Part shown: positions 19,069 through 28,696 of the stretch, in pieces
How the letters are laid out: each line of letters starts with the position of its first letter
Position numbering within the stretch: position 1 is the first letter of the stretch
NCBI GenBank assembly: GCA_016271365.2
Contig: CM057456.1
Location: 610,705,501 to 610,769,500 of the forward strand
Direction of reading: 5' to 3'
Origin: Neoceratodus forsteri
Taxonomy: Eukaryota; Chordata; Ceratodontiformes; Ceratodontidae
Length of the DNA: 64,000 nucleotides
Translations under genes and position numbers: made by a program
The notes under the pieces: model-generated
The model's input: only the letters and a program-made list of their open reading frames with translations
Databases searched by the model: none
What the model was told of the DNA's origin: nothing

Positions 19069-20680
19069 CAGTGGCGTGAAAAAGTATTTGCCCCCTTCCT
19101 GATTTTCTCTATTATTGCATATTTGTCACACTGGATGTTTTCAGGTCTTTAGACAAAATATAATATTAGATAAAGGGAACCTGAGTGAACAAATGACACT
19201 TTTTTTTTTCTTATTTCATTTATTTAATGAAAAAAGTTAACCAACACCAACTGGCACTGTGTGAAAAAGTAATTGCCCCCTAGTTAAATCAACCCAATTA
19301 AAGGGATAATTAGAGTCAGCTGATTGAACACAGCCAGGCTTGATTACAGCCAGCCCTGCTCAATATAAACCTCACTTATTTTGACCCTTACCATCAGAGT
19401 CACGTTGCCAGCACAAAGATTCAACAAGCACATTATGCCATGATCAAAGGAAGTTCCTGAAAAGATCAGAAAAAAATTTGCTGCCCTCTATCAGTCTGGA
19501 AAGGGTTACAAAGCTATTTCTAAGGCTCTGGGACTCCATCGAACCACAGTGAGAGCCATAATCTCCAAATGGAGAACCCTTGGAACAGTAGTGAATCTTC
19601 CCAGGAGTGGGCGGCCTGCCAAAATTACTCCAAGAGCGCAGCGTAAAATCATCCAAGAAGTCTCAAAGGATCCTAAAACAACATCCAAAGAACTGCAGGC
19701 TTCACTTGCCTCAACTAAGGTCAGTGTTCATGACTCCACAATCAGAAAGAGACTGGGCAAAAATGGGCTTCATGTGAGAGTAGCAAGGTGGAAACCACTG
19801 CTAACCAAGAAGAACATAAATGCTCGTCTCTCATTTGACAAGAGCACCTGGATGATCCACAAGCCTTTTAGGGAAAATGTTCTATGGACAGATGAGTACA
19901 AAGTGGAAACTTTGTGGGCGACATGGATCCCATAATATCTCACGTAAAGCAAACACAGCATTCCACAGTAAGAACACCATACCAACAGTCAAACATGGTG
20001 GTGGTAGTGTGATGGTGTGGGGATGCTGCTGCCTAAGGACCTGGAAGACTTGCCATAATTAAAGGAACCATGAATTCTGCTCTGTACCAGAAAATTCTTA
20101 AGGAGAATGTCCAGTCATCCTTCCGTCAGCTGAAGCTGAAGCATAGTTGGGTCATGCAGCAAGACAATGATCCAAAACACAAAAAGCAAGTCCACATCAG
20201 AATGGCTAAAAGAAGTAAAATTAAAGTTTTGGGTGGCCTAGTCAAAGTCCAGACTTAAACCCAATAGAGATGCTGTGGCAGGACCTGAAGCGAGCAGTTC
20301 ATGCTCGAAAACCTACCAAATGTTACTGAATTAAAGCAGTTCTGCGAGGAAGAGTGGGTTAAAATTCCTCCACAGCGATGTGAAAGACTTGATATTGAAT
20401 TATAGGAAGTGTTTGGTTGCAGTCATTGCAGCTAAATGTGGCATAACCAGTTATTAAGTGTAAGGGGGCAATTACTTTTTCACACAGTGCCAGTTGGTGT
20501 TGGTTAACTTTTTTTTTCATTAAATAAGTGAAATAAAAAAAAAAAACAAGTGTTATTTGTTCACTCAGGTTCCCTTTATCTAATATTACATTTTCTCTAA
20601 AGACCTGAAAACATCCAGTGCGACAAATATGCAATAATAGAGAAAATCAGGAAGGGGGCAAATACTTTTTCACGCCACTG
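19069..20680 (+). mobile_element. Tc1/mariner transposon, 1612 bp, TA target
   Basis: A complete but decayed Tc1-type DNA transposon. It starts CAGTGGCGTGAAAAAGTATT, ends with the reverse complement CACGCCACTG, and is flanked by TA at 19067-19068 and 20681-20682. The inverted repeats are long (about 215 bp, 19069-19283 and 20462-20680). Each carries the GTGAAAAAGTAWTTGCCCCC direct repeat at its outer and inner ends, the IR/DR arrangement known for Tc1-type transposons such as Sleeping Beauty. It sits inside the DIRS-A2 module, so it is younger than that module. Confidence 0.95.
19449..20325 (+). pseudogene. Tc1-type transposase (broken)
   Basis: The cut-and-paste transposase. The paired-type DNA-binding region covers about 19460-19760 (IRKKFAALYQSGKGYKAIS, LHRTTVRAIISKWR, GRPAKITPRAQR). 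The catalytic core follows: VLWTDEYKVE (first Asp, about 19880), VKHGGGSVMVWGC (about 19990), QQDNDPKH (second Asp, about 20160), and [11 protein letters not shown] (Glu, about 20248-20278). Frameshifts near 19850, 19920, 20060 and 20220 split the chain. The stretch TWMIHKPF is an out-of-frame reading of the usual region before the first Asp. No functional protein is possible. Confidence 0.92.
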
Positions 20681-20722
20681 TACACCACTCCTAGAACTAT
20701 TGTTACAGGTGAGTAACCTGTG
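20681..20722 (+). repeat. DIRS-A2 module, fragment 4 (right tip)
   Basis: TACACCACTCCTAGAACTATTGTTACAGGTGAGTAACCTGT matches DIRS-A 1918-1956. It completes the module that starts at 1957. Confidence 0.75.
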
Positions 20723-22636
20723 TTTGCTCCCTCCCAGATGGTACTAAGACTCCCTGAGTTAGGAACACATTCTGCAACGCTTCAGTGTTATTAAGCTTGC
20801 CCCTTGAAAAACAGGACTTCATGTTCTCCACAGGCTGTACTAAGAAGTAATGTTACACTTCAATATTTTATTTATTTTACCAGGAAAGTGAACTGGTTTA
20901 GAGAGCCATTTTCTGCCACGCCTGGGGAGATTTGGTTCACAGTAGGTATAAACAACATGTTACCAACTCGCGCATCATATATAAATAAAACCACTCTGTC
21001 AATTTCATATTCTACAAAATGTACATTATTACATAAAATATAACATGGGTAAATTCTGATGTTTCTCTGGTAGAGGCATTTCATCAGGTAACATCAACGC
21101 AGTTGCAATGTAGAGCTTAATCCTATATTACAAATAGAATTCATTTAGCATGCATCTTCAACCGGCACTTAAATGCTTAAGTTAAACTTATAACTTTACT
21201 TACAATGCTGAAAGTCTGATTCTAGAGTCTAAAAAATGAAGTCTCTAGAGAACCCAGTCTATGAGTCGATACCTTGCACTGGCTCTTTCTGGGGACTAAA
21301 CTTGACAGGAGTCTGTCAGTCAGCAGGAAGATATGAGACCATGGAACAGGCAGGAAAACCAGTGCATCGCATAGCAAAGCGTATAGAGGAAGAAGGCATC
21401 GAGCAAGCAGAAGCGTGGGGGATGCCAGTAAACAAAATATGAAACCCATTTAAGAGGAACTAGAACAGTCACAGCATGCAAAACGCAGTATATAAAACTG
21501 TCACTGTCATTAACAACTGTGTGCACAAAATATCTTCAGACAGGTGGGAAGTCTGATATCATGATGAATATCAAGCTTTCTCAGTTGCCTTCAGGCTCCA
21601 TCAAAGTTTTTATGCCCCATCCTAGTGGCATAGCTAAGATCTGGGAACAGTATCACCTGCTGTCCCTCCCAGGCAAGAGTCTCCACTTTCCTGGCTGCTT
21701 TTAGGGTATCATCCTGCTTGTTTGGGTCTCCCACTAACATAAACAGTGTCTAGGCTGGGGGGGGGTCTACACCCATGGCACGTCTAGAGGTGATGACAGT
21801 AAGCTTTTTTACATTAAGAGAGTTCACCCACAGTGTTTGTATGAGCTAGTGTTGTGAAAAGAATCTTGTCACTGCCCCTTCTGCACCCTGCGGCAGTCCA
21901 GCAACTCGAAGGTTAGGTGACCTTGTGATCTCACAGTTACTCCATCTATACACCCACGGTTTGATTAAAATGATCCTTCTCTGAGGTTCTGTTCTTCAGC
22001 TTACTTGCAAATCATTTGCCCTGTTAGGCATGCATTAGGGATGAGGAAACACAGGGGGAGGAAAAGTAAGGCAGCAAATGCTACTTCTAGGTTTTAGTGA
22101 CACTCATGATGAAATGATTTTATAATAACTGGCCAGCAATTTTTTCCATAGGCTTAGTTAGTTATAATTTGCCGTTATAACCCGAGGGTTATAATGTTGA
22201 GCACGTGCCACATCAGTCACACAAGAGCCACACCCTGATTGGCTCTACATCTTCTCCTGGGCGGGCTAAACAATTTAACAAACATGGCGGCATATCCCGC
22301 GGAGCGAGGAGCCGCCAGACCAGGAGATCGTATCCTTTTTTCATTTTTAAAAGTGGTACTGGCAAGTCCATCATACAGTAAAAAGAAAAGAAACCAATCC
22401 GGTTAATCCTGCCATACCGAAGTCGCACCGGACAACTAGCAACGGGAACGGCTGCAACCTCACTCGCTGAGGTAAGCGCAATTACAATTGCGATCTAAAT
22501 GAACAACTAAAAACAAAAGAACTGTAGATAAAATAAAACAAAAAAGCAGATGTACACAAAAAAAGAGCCAAGAAACTGTGTGTGTGTGTGTGTGTGTATA
22601 TTCCCCAGTAAAGCCAGTGTGGCAAAAAAGTGATGA
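20723..22636. other. Intron-like sequence, little recognised
   Basis: No protein similarity was recognised. 20860-20960 contains TTTATTTATTTTACCAGGAA, the reverse-complement look of the L2-type 3' end (TTTCCTGGTAAAA...TAAATAAAT, compare 9645-9670), so a short L2-type tail on the minus strand is likely. A (TG)n run of about 22 bp is at 22577-22598. Confidence 0.4.
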
Positions 22637-22818
22637 CCAGCAATTATAACAAATAAAAGATGGGGAAGTGTACTTAAATTCGAAATTAGTGGTTGCCCTC
22701 GGTGTGGGATGCTTTAATAAACTCATTGGGATTTGTGTAGCATCCTACACCTTGGGCAACCATTAATTTCTCATTAAGCACATTTCCTCATCCATTATTG
22801 TGTATATATAATAACTGG
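22637..22818. mobile_element. Foldback hairpin element, copy 1
   Basis: A 182-bp inverted-repeat element beginning CCAGCAATTATAAC and ending TATAATAACTGG. The inner arm GTTGCCCTCGGTGTGGGATGCT pairs with AGCATCCTACACCTTGGGCAAC. It has no coding capacity. It shares outer ends (GGGGAAGTGT / YCATTATTGTNTATAT) and core (CCCTCGGTGTG.GATGC) with copy 2, 430 bp downstream. It is a MITE-like non-autonomous element of unknown family. Confidence 0.65.
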
Positions 22819-23246
22819 TTAGTGATGATTATCAACTGTGGGCAGAAGCTGTATAACTCCATTATACATGGCCGCACATAACTGAGTTTGATTAAGCACC
22901 TTTTGCAAAAATTCTAAAATCAGCCCTGTGCTAGCACTACTGGCTCCTCCTGCTGTCAGCTCGCTCTATCAACTTGATCGCGCTAACCTCACTGAAACTG
23001 CTGAGCAGGAATCTAATTTACATGCAGCTGAAGAAAGAAACACTTTTCACAGAAACTAAAAATAACCAGCGGTCTACTAACGTCTGTCCACCTAAAAAAT
23101 GGCACATTGATCACCATTTTAGCAACCTAGTGACATAAAAGACAAAAATTCATAGAGCAGCAAGAAAACAGAAACACTCTAAGAAGAACTGAGAGTGACG
23201 TTAGGCTATTCAACAAGTACCTGTCCAACAAAAAAAATCAAAGGAA

Positions 23247-23437
23247 CCAGTTATTATAAAAAATAAAATACGGGGAAGTGTGTCAACTCAGATTTTATGC
23301 ACACCCTCGGTGTGCGATGCCTTGACAAACCCCTCAAGCTTTGTTCTAGGGTTTTTGAGGCATCGCATACCTGGGGTGTGCATAAAATCCTCACTACACA
23401 CAGTTCCTTATGCATTATTCTCTATATAACTCACTAG
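23247..23437. mobile_element. Foldback hairpin element, copy 2
   Basis: A 191-bp relative of copy 1. TTTATGCACACCCTCGGTGT and GCGATGCC pair with GGCATCGC and ATACCTGGGGTGTGCATAAA. The outer arm CCAGTTATTATAAAAAATAA pairs loosely with the right end. The part of the stem outside the conserved core has a different sequence from copy 1, yet is self-complementary in each. It lies 153 bp upstream of the AVL9 exon. Confidence 0.65.
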
Positions 23438-23589
23438 TGTATTATCTTAGGACTACTGGGATAAAACTTGTTGTTAATAGTCTCCAGCCAAATGCACCCT
23501 CTTTTTTATACACAATTGCCTGTGAGAAGTCTTAAATAGTTTTTATATGTAATATTTTTTATATATATAATTTTTTTTAATTTCAACAG

Positions 23590-23661
23590 GCATTGAAGGT
23601 TCGCCAGGCAGATGTTACCAGAGAAACTGTCCAGAAAAGTGTTTGTGTGTTGAGCCGACTG
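23590..23661 (+). CDS. AVL9: AVL9 internal coding exon (72 bp)
   Basis: This exon is preceded by a pyrimidine-rich tract and CAG (AATTTTTTTTAATTTCAACAG, AG at 23588-23589) and followed by the donor GTAAGA at 23662. It is exactly 24 codons in phase 0, open, starting ALKVRQADVT and ending RETVQKSVCVLSRL. From memory this matches the N-terminal, DENN-like region of vertebrate AVL9, directly after the ...YRQIEAK segment. AVL9 is a conserved protein; the yeast homologue acts in late secretory transport and the human one is linked to cell migration. Neighbouring exons were not found, so introns of more than 20 kb are likely on both sides. It is the only host exon I recognise here. The identification rests on recall and needs a protein search. 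Confidence 0.8.
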
Positions 23662-24269
23662 GTAAGAAATATGCAACAAACAAATCTTGTTTTCTGCTGT
23701 ATGTGGAGAAGAAGAGAAATTTAATTCATGAAAAATAAATTGGGTATCCTTGTTTGCCAGCACTACAGCATACTGTTTGAAATGTGTATTAAAAGAGGAC
23801 TTCTTAACCCACAACAGGGCATGCATTTCTAGAAAATTAATGCACGGGTGATTTGGATAGGATGAGACCAGTAGCCAAGTAACTTTCAACGCATCTGGGA
23901 AGTGCATTAATTCTCAAGAAATCCACGGCCTAGAGTGGGTTGTTTTGCTTATAAAATGGAAAAAAAAATTCTATAATTTAAAAATGTTTAGTTTTTCTTT
24001 AGTTAGGTAATTGCTAGGTGGAATAGGTGAGTTTGGTAACCAAGGACACATGCCTTTGAATGAACCCCAAAACTGTATTTATTGGGAAGAAACCTATGCC
24101 CAGTTGTGGGGTCTTGTGTCTAAAAAGTGTAAAAATGTTTTCATTTTAATGGAAAAAGGTTTTGTTTTCATCTAGTTAGGTTGTTGCTACGTAGCTTAGG
24201 GCTGGTTAGTTATGAACTGTGCAGTTTCTAGGTAAATAATCAGTGGTCCGGTGCAGTGTTTTAACCAAT
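23662..24269. other. AVL9 intron, diverged 190-bp direct repeat
   Basis: No gene. Two loosely similar stretches, about 23980-24050 (TTTCTTTAGTTAGGTAATTGCTAG) and 24160-24220 (TTCATCTAGTTAGGTTGTTGCTACG), suggest an old tandem duplication of about 190 bp. Confidence 0.35.
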
Positions 24270-24296
24270 AGGAAATGAAAACCATTAGGGTTTGGA
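24270..24296 (+). repeat. 27-bp inverted repeat, left copy
   Basis: AGGAAATGAAAACCATTAGG plus GTTTGGA is the exact reverse complement of 26041-26067. The 1.74 kb between them holds the minus-strand SINE and a GC-rich segment. It could mark the ends of an old element, or two opposite copies of one short repeat. Confidence 0.6.
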
Positions 24297-24334
24297 ATCT
24301 TTTTTTTTCTTCCTTCAATTGTTTAACCAGGACT

Positions 24335-24506
24335 GGCACGCTAAGCTGAAAGCTTGTTTACAGGTACAACCTGGGAGCACAGGAAAGTTAAGTGACTTGC
24401 TCGGGGTCACACAGTATGCAAGTGGAGGCTGTGGGATTCAAACCCAGGTCTCCAGATTTGCAGCTCAGAGCCTTAAACCACTGTGCTATACTGCCTGCCT
24501 AAATCT
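24335..24506 (-). mobile_element. tRNA-derived (MIR/CORE-like) SINE
   Basis: On the minus strand it begins AGGCAGGCAGTATAGCACAG TGGTTTAAGG (A-box side), then GGGTTTGAATCCCACAG (B box), then GTGTGACCCCGAGCAAGTCA CTTAACTTTCC, the conserved block known from MIR/CORE-SINEs. It is not a working tRNA because there is no cloverleaf beyond the promoter boxes. The plus-strand relative is at 27555-27690. Confidence 0.8.
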
Positions 24507-25189
24507 CGGTAGTCTTGGCCAGCTATTGGTGTCATGTTCCTTGGGGCTGTCAGCCCTAATGCCCACCTTTTCCCCTCCCCCTGGCCCGTAGCCTCCTGTC
24601 TGAAGCACAAGGTATAGCTCCAAGCCAGTGCCTAATAGGCATATACTGTTTGAAGGGGTAGCCCATCAAATGAGTGAGTGCAAAAGAGCGAGTGAATGGT
24701 AGCAAATGGCATTTTAGTAACATGGTTTTAATAGAACGTGGATGCTTCTGTGCTGTAGGCAGTTGTTTCAGCGATGTCGAGAGAGGTGTTGAATGGTGTA
24801 TGCAACAGTGGGTGTGGTGTGATCCGTGCTGGCAGCATAGCCTGGATGTTAGAGTCACTGCCTTGGGGCTCCGTTGCTATGGTCGGCAGACCTGGTTAGA
24901 ATCTTGTGATTGCCTTTTTTAATGGATGTTGCTCCTGCATTTGCCCTCCTGACTTTGTCTCCCTCCCCAAGTTGCGCCCCCCTCAAGCGGAAACAGTTTA
25001 TCTTCTTCCAACTTACTCCCCCTTCCCGAATTGCATCCCCCCCTGGAGAACATCCCCCCCCTCCTGAGTTTCTCCCTGTGCCGGAGTTGTTTCACTTGGT
25101 GTTGATTATATATTTAAGGTGCGGGGCAATGCCCCCGTAGAAAGTCATTTTCAGCACTGTTTTTATTATTTATTTATTTTTACATAGTA

Positions 25190-25720
25190 TATTTTATTGC
25201 ACCTCCGGGGCGCCCTATGATTCCCCAATCCATTCTGCCCAGCTGTACCAAGACAGGATGCAGTGCCTGTGCTCAACCCCTCGTCCATTCACCTCAGGCC
25301 TCACCACAACAGGTACTTGCCCCACATAATGCGGAAGACCGGGGCGGACTTGAAGGAGCAGCCTGGATGCTTCTGGTGCAGTGCTGCCGGGGTCAGCCTT
25401 CATGCATGCCGGAGGATTGCTTTTTTCCTGTTTTTTTCCTTGTTTCCCACAGCTCGGGCATGCAGTGATGTCAGCGATGCTGCTGCACATGCATCCGCGT
25501 GCTGCATGTCCGACATCTGCCCTTGCCGAGCCCACTTTGTGACCACTTTTGTGCACCAGCCACTGCCAGGAGCCAGTAACACAGCGGTCAACCTCCCCGG
25601 AGGAGGAGAGCAGTCCATGGGACACTCAACCTCCTCCCCCTGACAGACCCTCCAGTTCCCGGGGTCGCTCTTGACCCCTGGTCGCTGGCGCTGCAAGTGG
25701 TAGTACTACCGCTTCACTGG
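25190..25720 (+). repeat. Fragment resembling the L2-type LINE 5' region
   Basis: GGGACACTCAACCTCCTCCCCCTGACAGACC and the following CCGGGGTCGCTC...CTGGTCGCTGGCGCTGC are similar to 5388-5470 of the L2-type LINE 5' region (GGGACGCTCAATCCTCCCTC, CCTGGGTCACCGGCGTGGCG). TTTTCAGCACTGTTTTT occurs at both edges (25149 and 25727). A truncated, diverged 5' monomer is likely. The match is partial. Confidence 0.4.
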
Positions 25721-26040
25721 TGAGCCTTTTCAGCACTGTTTTTGCCATTTATGGTGGTCGTTGTTATGTGCATTCGCTGTTTGTGCACACACTATTTCTG
25801 AGTTGCGGCTTTTGCATTCGCTGTTTTTTCGTACTGTTTTGACATGGAACCATTTGAAGGTAGAGAAGTATGTCTCATCACATGTAACCAACAGAATCAA
25901 TGATAACTTTCTTCACAGAGAGCCCAGTGGACCCTGTGTGAAACAAGAGATCATGTTTGTTTGCTCGGGGGAGGGGGTGGGCATTGGGATTGACAACCCC
26001 AAAGAACACCATACCACTGATTCACCAAGACTCACGACAC

Positions 26041-26067
26041 TCCAAACCCTAATGGTTTTCATTTCCT
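26041..26067 (-). repeat. 27-bp inverted repeat, right copy
   Basis: The exact reverse complement of 24270-24296. A looser third version (GGAAACCCTAATGCCGCATTTCCCT) lies near 28067. Confidence 0.6.
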
Positions 26068-26570
26068 AACTTTGTCCACACTGCATTCTTCAGCCCTACT
26101 GTGTGCACAAACGTAGTTTATTTGCAATTAATTTTCTTTCTTTTTGTGATAGCGGAATTGTATCCTCATTCACAAAGATCCTGGACCTGTGTGAACAGAT
26201 GCAGAAGTTGTGGGCCCTGCACCAAGGGAAGACTCTGTCTGTCAGTGGAAGGGCAGGGCCTCTTGGACTCTGCACTTCCATGTGGCTAAGGATGGAAATA
26301 ATTCATGGGGCTGTCTGGGGGGGGGGGGTTGTGGATGCAGATGTGCAGGGCAAAGAGTCCATCTGGCTGCGAAAGTGTAGGGCCTGCTGGGCCCTGTGCT
26401 TCATGCAGCTACAGATGCAGAAGTGCAGGTCCCTCTGGGCAGTATGCCAAGAGAAGATTTCTCTATCGGGGTTAGTGTCTCCAAATGTTTAAGGATGTCT
26501 GATACCGTGACAAGAATGGACCCCATTCTTTAGCCAGGGCATGTTCAAAACTCAAAAAATTAGTACCGTA
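26068..26570. other. Intron-like sequence with weak internal repeats
   Basis: CAGATGCAGAAGT-type phrases recur at about 26196, 26336 and 26411 with surrounding GGGCCCTG...CTGCACTTC similarity, an irregular repeat of about 110 bp. A 13-G run lies at about 26316. No gene was seen. Confidence 0.35.
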
Positions 26571-27320
26571 TTAGTCTTTGATGTTTGCTGAGCATGCTCT
26601 TCTCAGCACACACAATGTCCCCAAGATGGCTTCCTTTTGAAGTTCATAAGGTGCCACAAGTATTGATAGCATATTTAAATGTGCCTGAAAGTTCTTTTTG
26701 ATTAGTCCAGGTGCTCCAAGCACTATGGGAACAATCTGTGTGTCCTTATTCCACATCAGTTTGGTTTCTGACTGCATATCTTGGTATTTCATGATTTTGT
26801 GTCTCTCTGTACGCAGGACACTGTAGTCACTAGGGGTGGCTATTTCAATCAGCAATGCTACCTTTGTTCACTTTTCTTGTATTACAATATTGGGTTTTCT
26901 CGCTTCCACTTTCTTGGCTGTTGGTATTGGGTGATCCCACGTGATCATTACCTCTTCATTCTCTGTGATTCTTTGTGGTTCATGTTTCCAGTGTCTCTCT
27001 GCTACCTGTACGTAATAGTGTCTGCACAGTTTCCAGTGGATCAGTCTTGCTACGTTATTGTGTCTTTCGGCATACAGGCCTTCTACCATGAGTACTTTGC
27101 ATCCAGCCAAGAGATGCGTAACTGTTTCTAATTATGTACTACAGAACCTGCACTTGTCTGTTTCTCCTGTCTTTTTCTATGGATTTTGTGAACCATCTAG
27201 TTAGTCTACTATCTTGGGCCGCCACTATCAATCTCTCATCTCGTGACCTGAATTCATCTCTTTTTAACCACTCATGGGTCAGGGCTTGATCGACCTGTGA
27301 TTGTTCCAATAGCTCCCTGT
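26571..27320 (-). pseudogene. C-terminus of an RLE-endonuclease LINE (R2/R4/NeSL-like)
   Basis: On the minus strand, nearly one frame. An upstream helical region (QALTHEWLKRDEFRSRDERL, IVAAQDSRLTRWFTK) leads to a Cys/His knuckle (CRFC ... HLLAGC, about 27155-27100), then RHNNVARLIHWKLC, then the nuclease region EARKPNIVIQEK and LLIEIATPSD. In restriction-like (PD-(D/E)XK) LINE endonucleases the first part normally reads R-P-D; here it is K-P-N, so a catalytic Asp is gone. Then YQDMQSETKLMWNKDTQIVP and IVLGAPGLIKKN. In-frame stops at about 27140 (TAA) and 26868-26870 (TGA) disable it. The family is recognised from memory; the exact clade is uncertain. Confidence 0.65.
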
Positions 27321-27554
27321 ATTTTACACTATAGTTTTGGGCTTTCCAGTTATTTTTCTTTTCTTTTCGTCTTTGTCCTTATACTCCTTTTTCTGATTCT
27401 TTGTGCTTTCTGTTGTTTTCTATAGTGTAATGTTACTTGTTGCCCATGAGGCCAATACTGCACTGTCCCTCCCTAGGCTGGGAGTGATGTTGCATGTACA
27501 GTTGTGTCATGGGAGGGGTGAATGACAGGGCTGAAAATGGTTATTCAGACCTGT

Positions 27555-27690
27555 TATTTGGGGAGGCAATATACTGTAGTGGTTAAGAGCACTGAGCTGC
27601 AAACCTGGAGAACTGGGTTTGAATCCCACAGCCACCACTTCCATACTGTATAACCATGAGCAAGTCACTTAACTTCCCTTCCCTAATGCT
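27555..27690 (+). mobile_element. tRNA-derived (MIR/CORE-like) SINE
   Basis: AATATACTGTAGTGGTTAAGAGC (A-box side), then GGGTTTGAATCCCACAGCC (B box), then ATGAGCAAGTCACTTAACTTCCC. It is the same family as the minus-strand copy at 24335-24506. Confidence 0.8.
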
Positions 27691-28696
27691 CACCCTCTTC
27701 CGTGACCAAATAAGGTGATGCAATATGTTTTCTTCAGGCAGGGCCTACAGGTTCTTGGCCACATTTGGGGAGACACAGTTCTGTGTGTTTGAAGGCTGTA
27801 TCACACTGGGGTGAGCTTTAGGGTTGAACCCCCCCAGGGAAGACCCCACCCCTGCTTTGCCAAGAGTCAGGGCAGTGAAAACTGTAGTTGTTTTCCTTTT
27901 CGTGCTTGGGAGAGGGTGGGCAAGGGTGTAGACAGGCATACTCACTGTACACATTTGTGTACAGTTTTGTTGAGTGCCTATCACAAACCATAAACCACTC
28001 TGTTAATATTATCATTCTAATCTGTAGTATGTGGGTGCTTGGGAGGGTGTGGGGAGTTAGGGTTGGAAACCCTAATGCCGCATTTCCCTACTTTTGTCAG
28101 TTTTATATATGGCTGTATATTGGAAATAACAATGGGGAAAGTGTGCTCAGCCCCATCACTACCCTTTCTAGCCCAAAAGCTATGGCTGACAGTTTCTTTT
28201 TATATTTGAAAAGTCCTCACTACTTGTCTATCTAAAATAAAAACCCAACACAAAGCTTGTTTGCGAAATAGCTTTACTAAACCTGCTTCTGTTTCTTTCC
28301 AAGGAAGAGGAATATGTACATAGCTATTAGATATCTAACAATACTAACAGCAGTGTACTGTGCATGCTTACCTGAGAAGCGGAGTTCTGTAGCTTGAGCT
28401 GGACCCACTCACCCCACGGTTATTCTGTCAGTTATTTTGTATGCCTGAGAAGAGGTATTCAATAAGAGGAGTTGGGGTACAGCTTGGCAGTTTGTTGATT
28501 AAAATATGTTTATTTCTATTTTCACAATAGAAAGTGTCTTACACAAATGAAAGTTTGATATTGATGCACAATTCGTGCTTGCCTGTGATCATGTTTTTCA
28601 GTATTATATAACCCTGCAATGGCCACAAGAAAGAACCTGTAGTTGATAACATAAAGCAGGGTTACAGGGCTGAGGGAAGGGGTATATTGGTTACGT
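27691..28696. other. Intron-like sequence, nothing recognised
   Basis: No coding similarity, RNA gene or clear repeat was seen beyond the 27-bp-repeat relative near 28067. Composition is AT-rich with short homopolymers. Confidence 0.4.

Noticed and set aside
24335..24506. tRNA gene from B-box-like GGTTTGAATCCC
   Set aside because: No cloverleaf or acceptor stem; it is followed by the MIR/CORE-type conserved block, so it is a SINE.
24830..24925. Third tRNA-like SINE (TGTTAGAGTCACTGCC ... GACCTGGTTAGAATCTTG)
   Set aside because: Only loose A/B-box resemblance; too diverged to claim.
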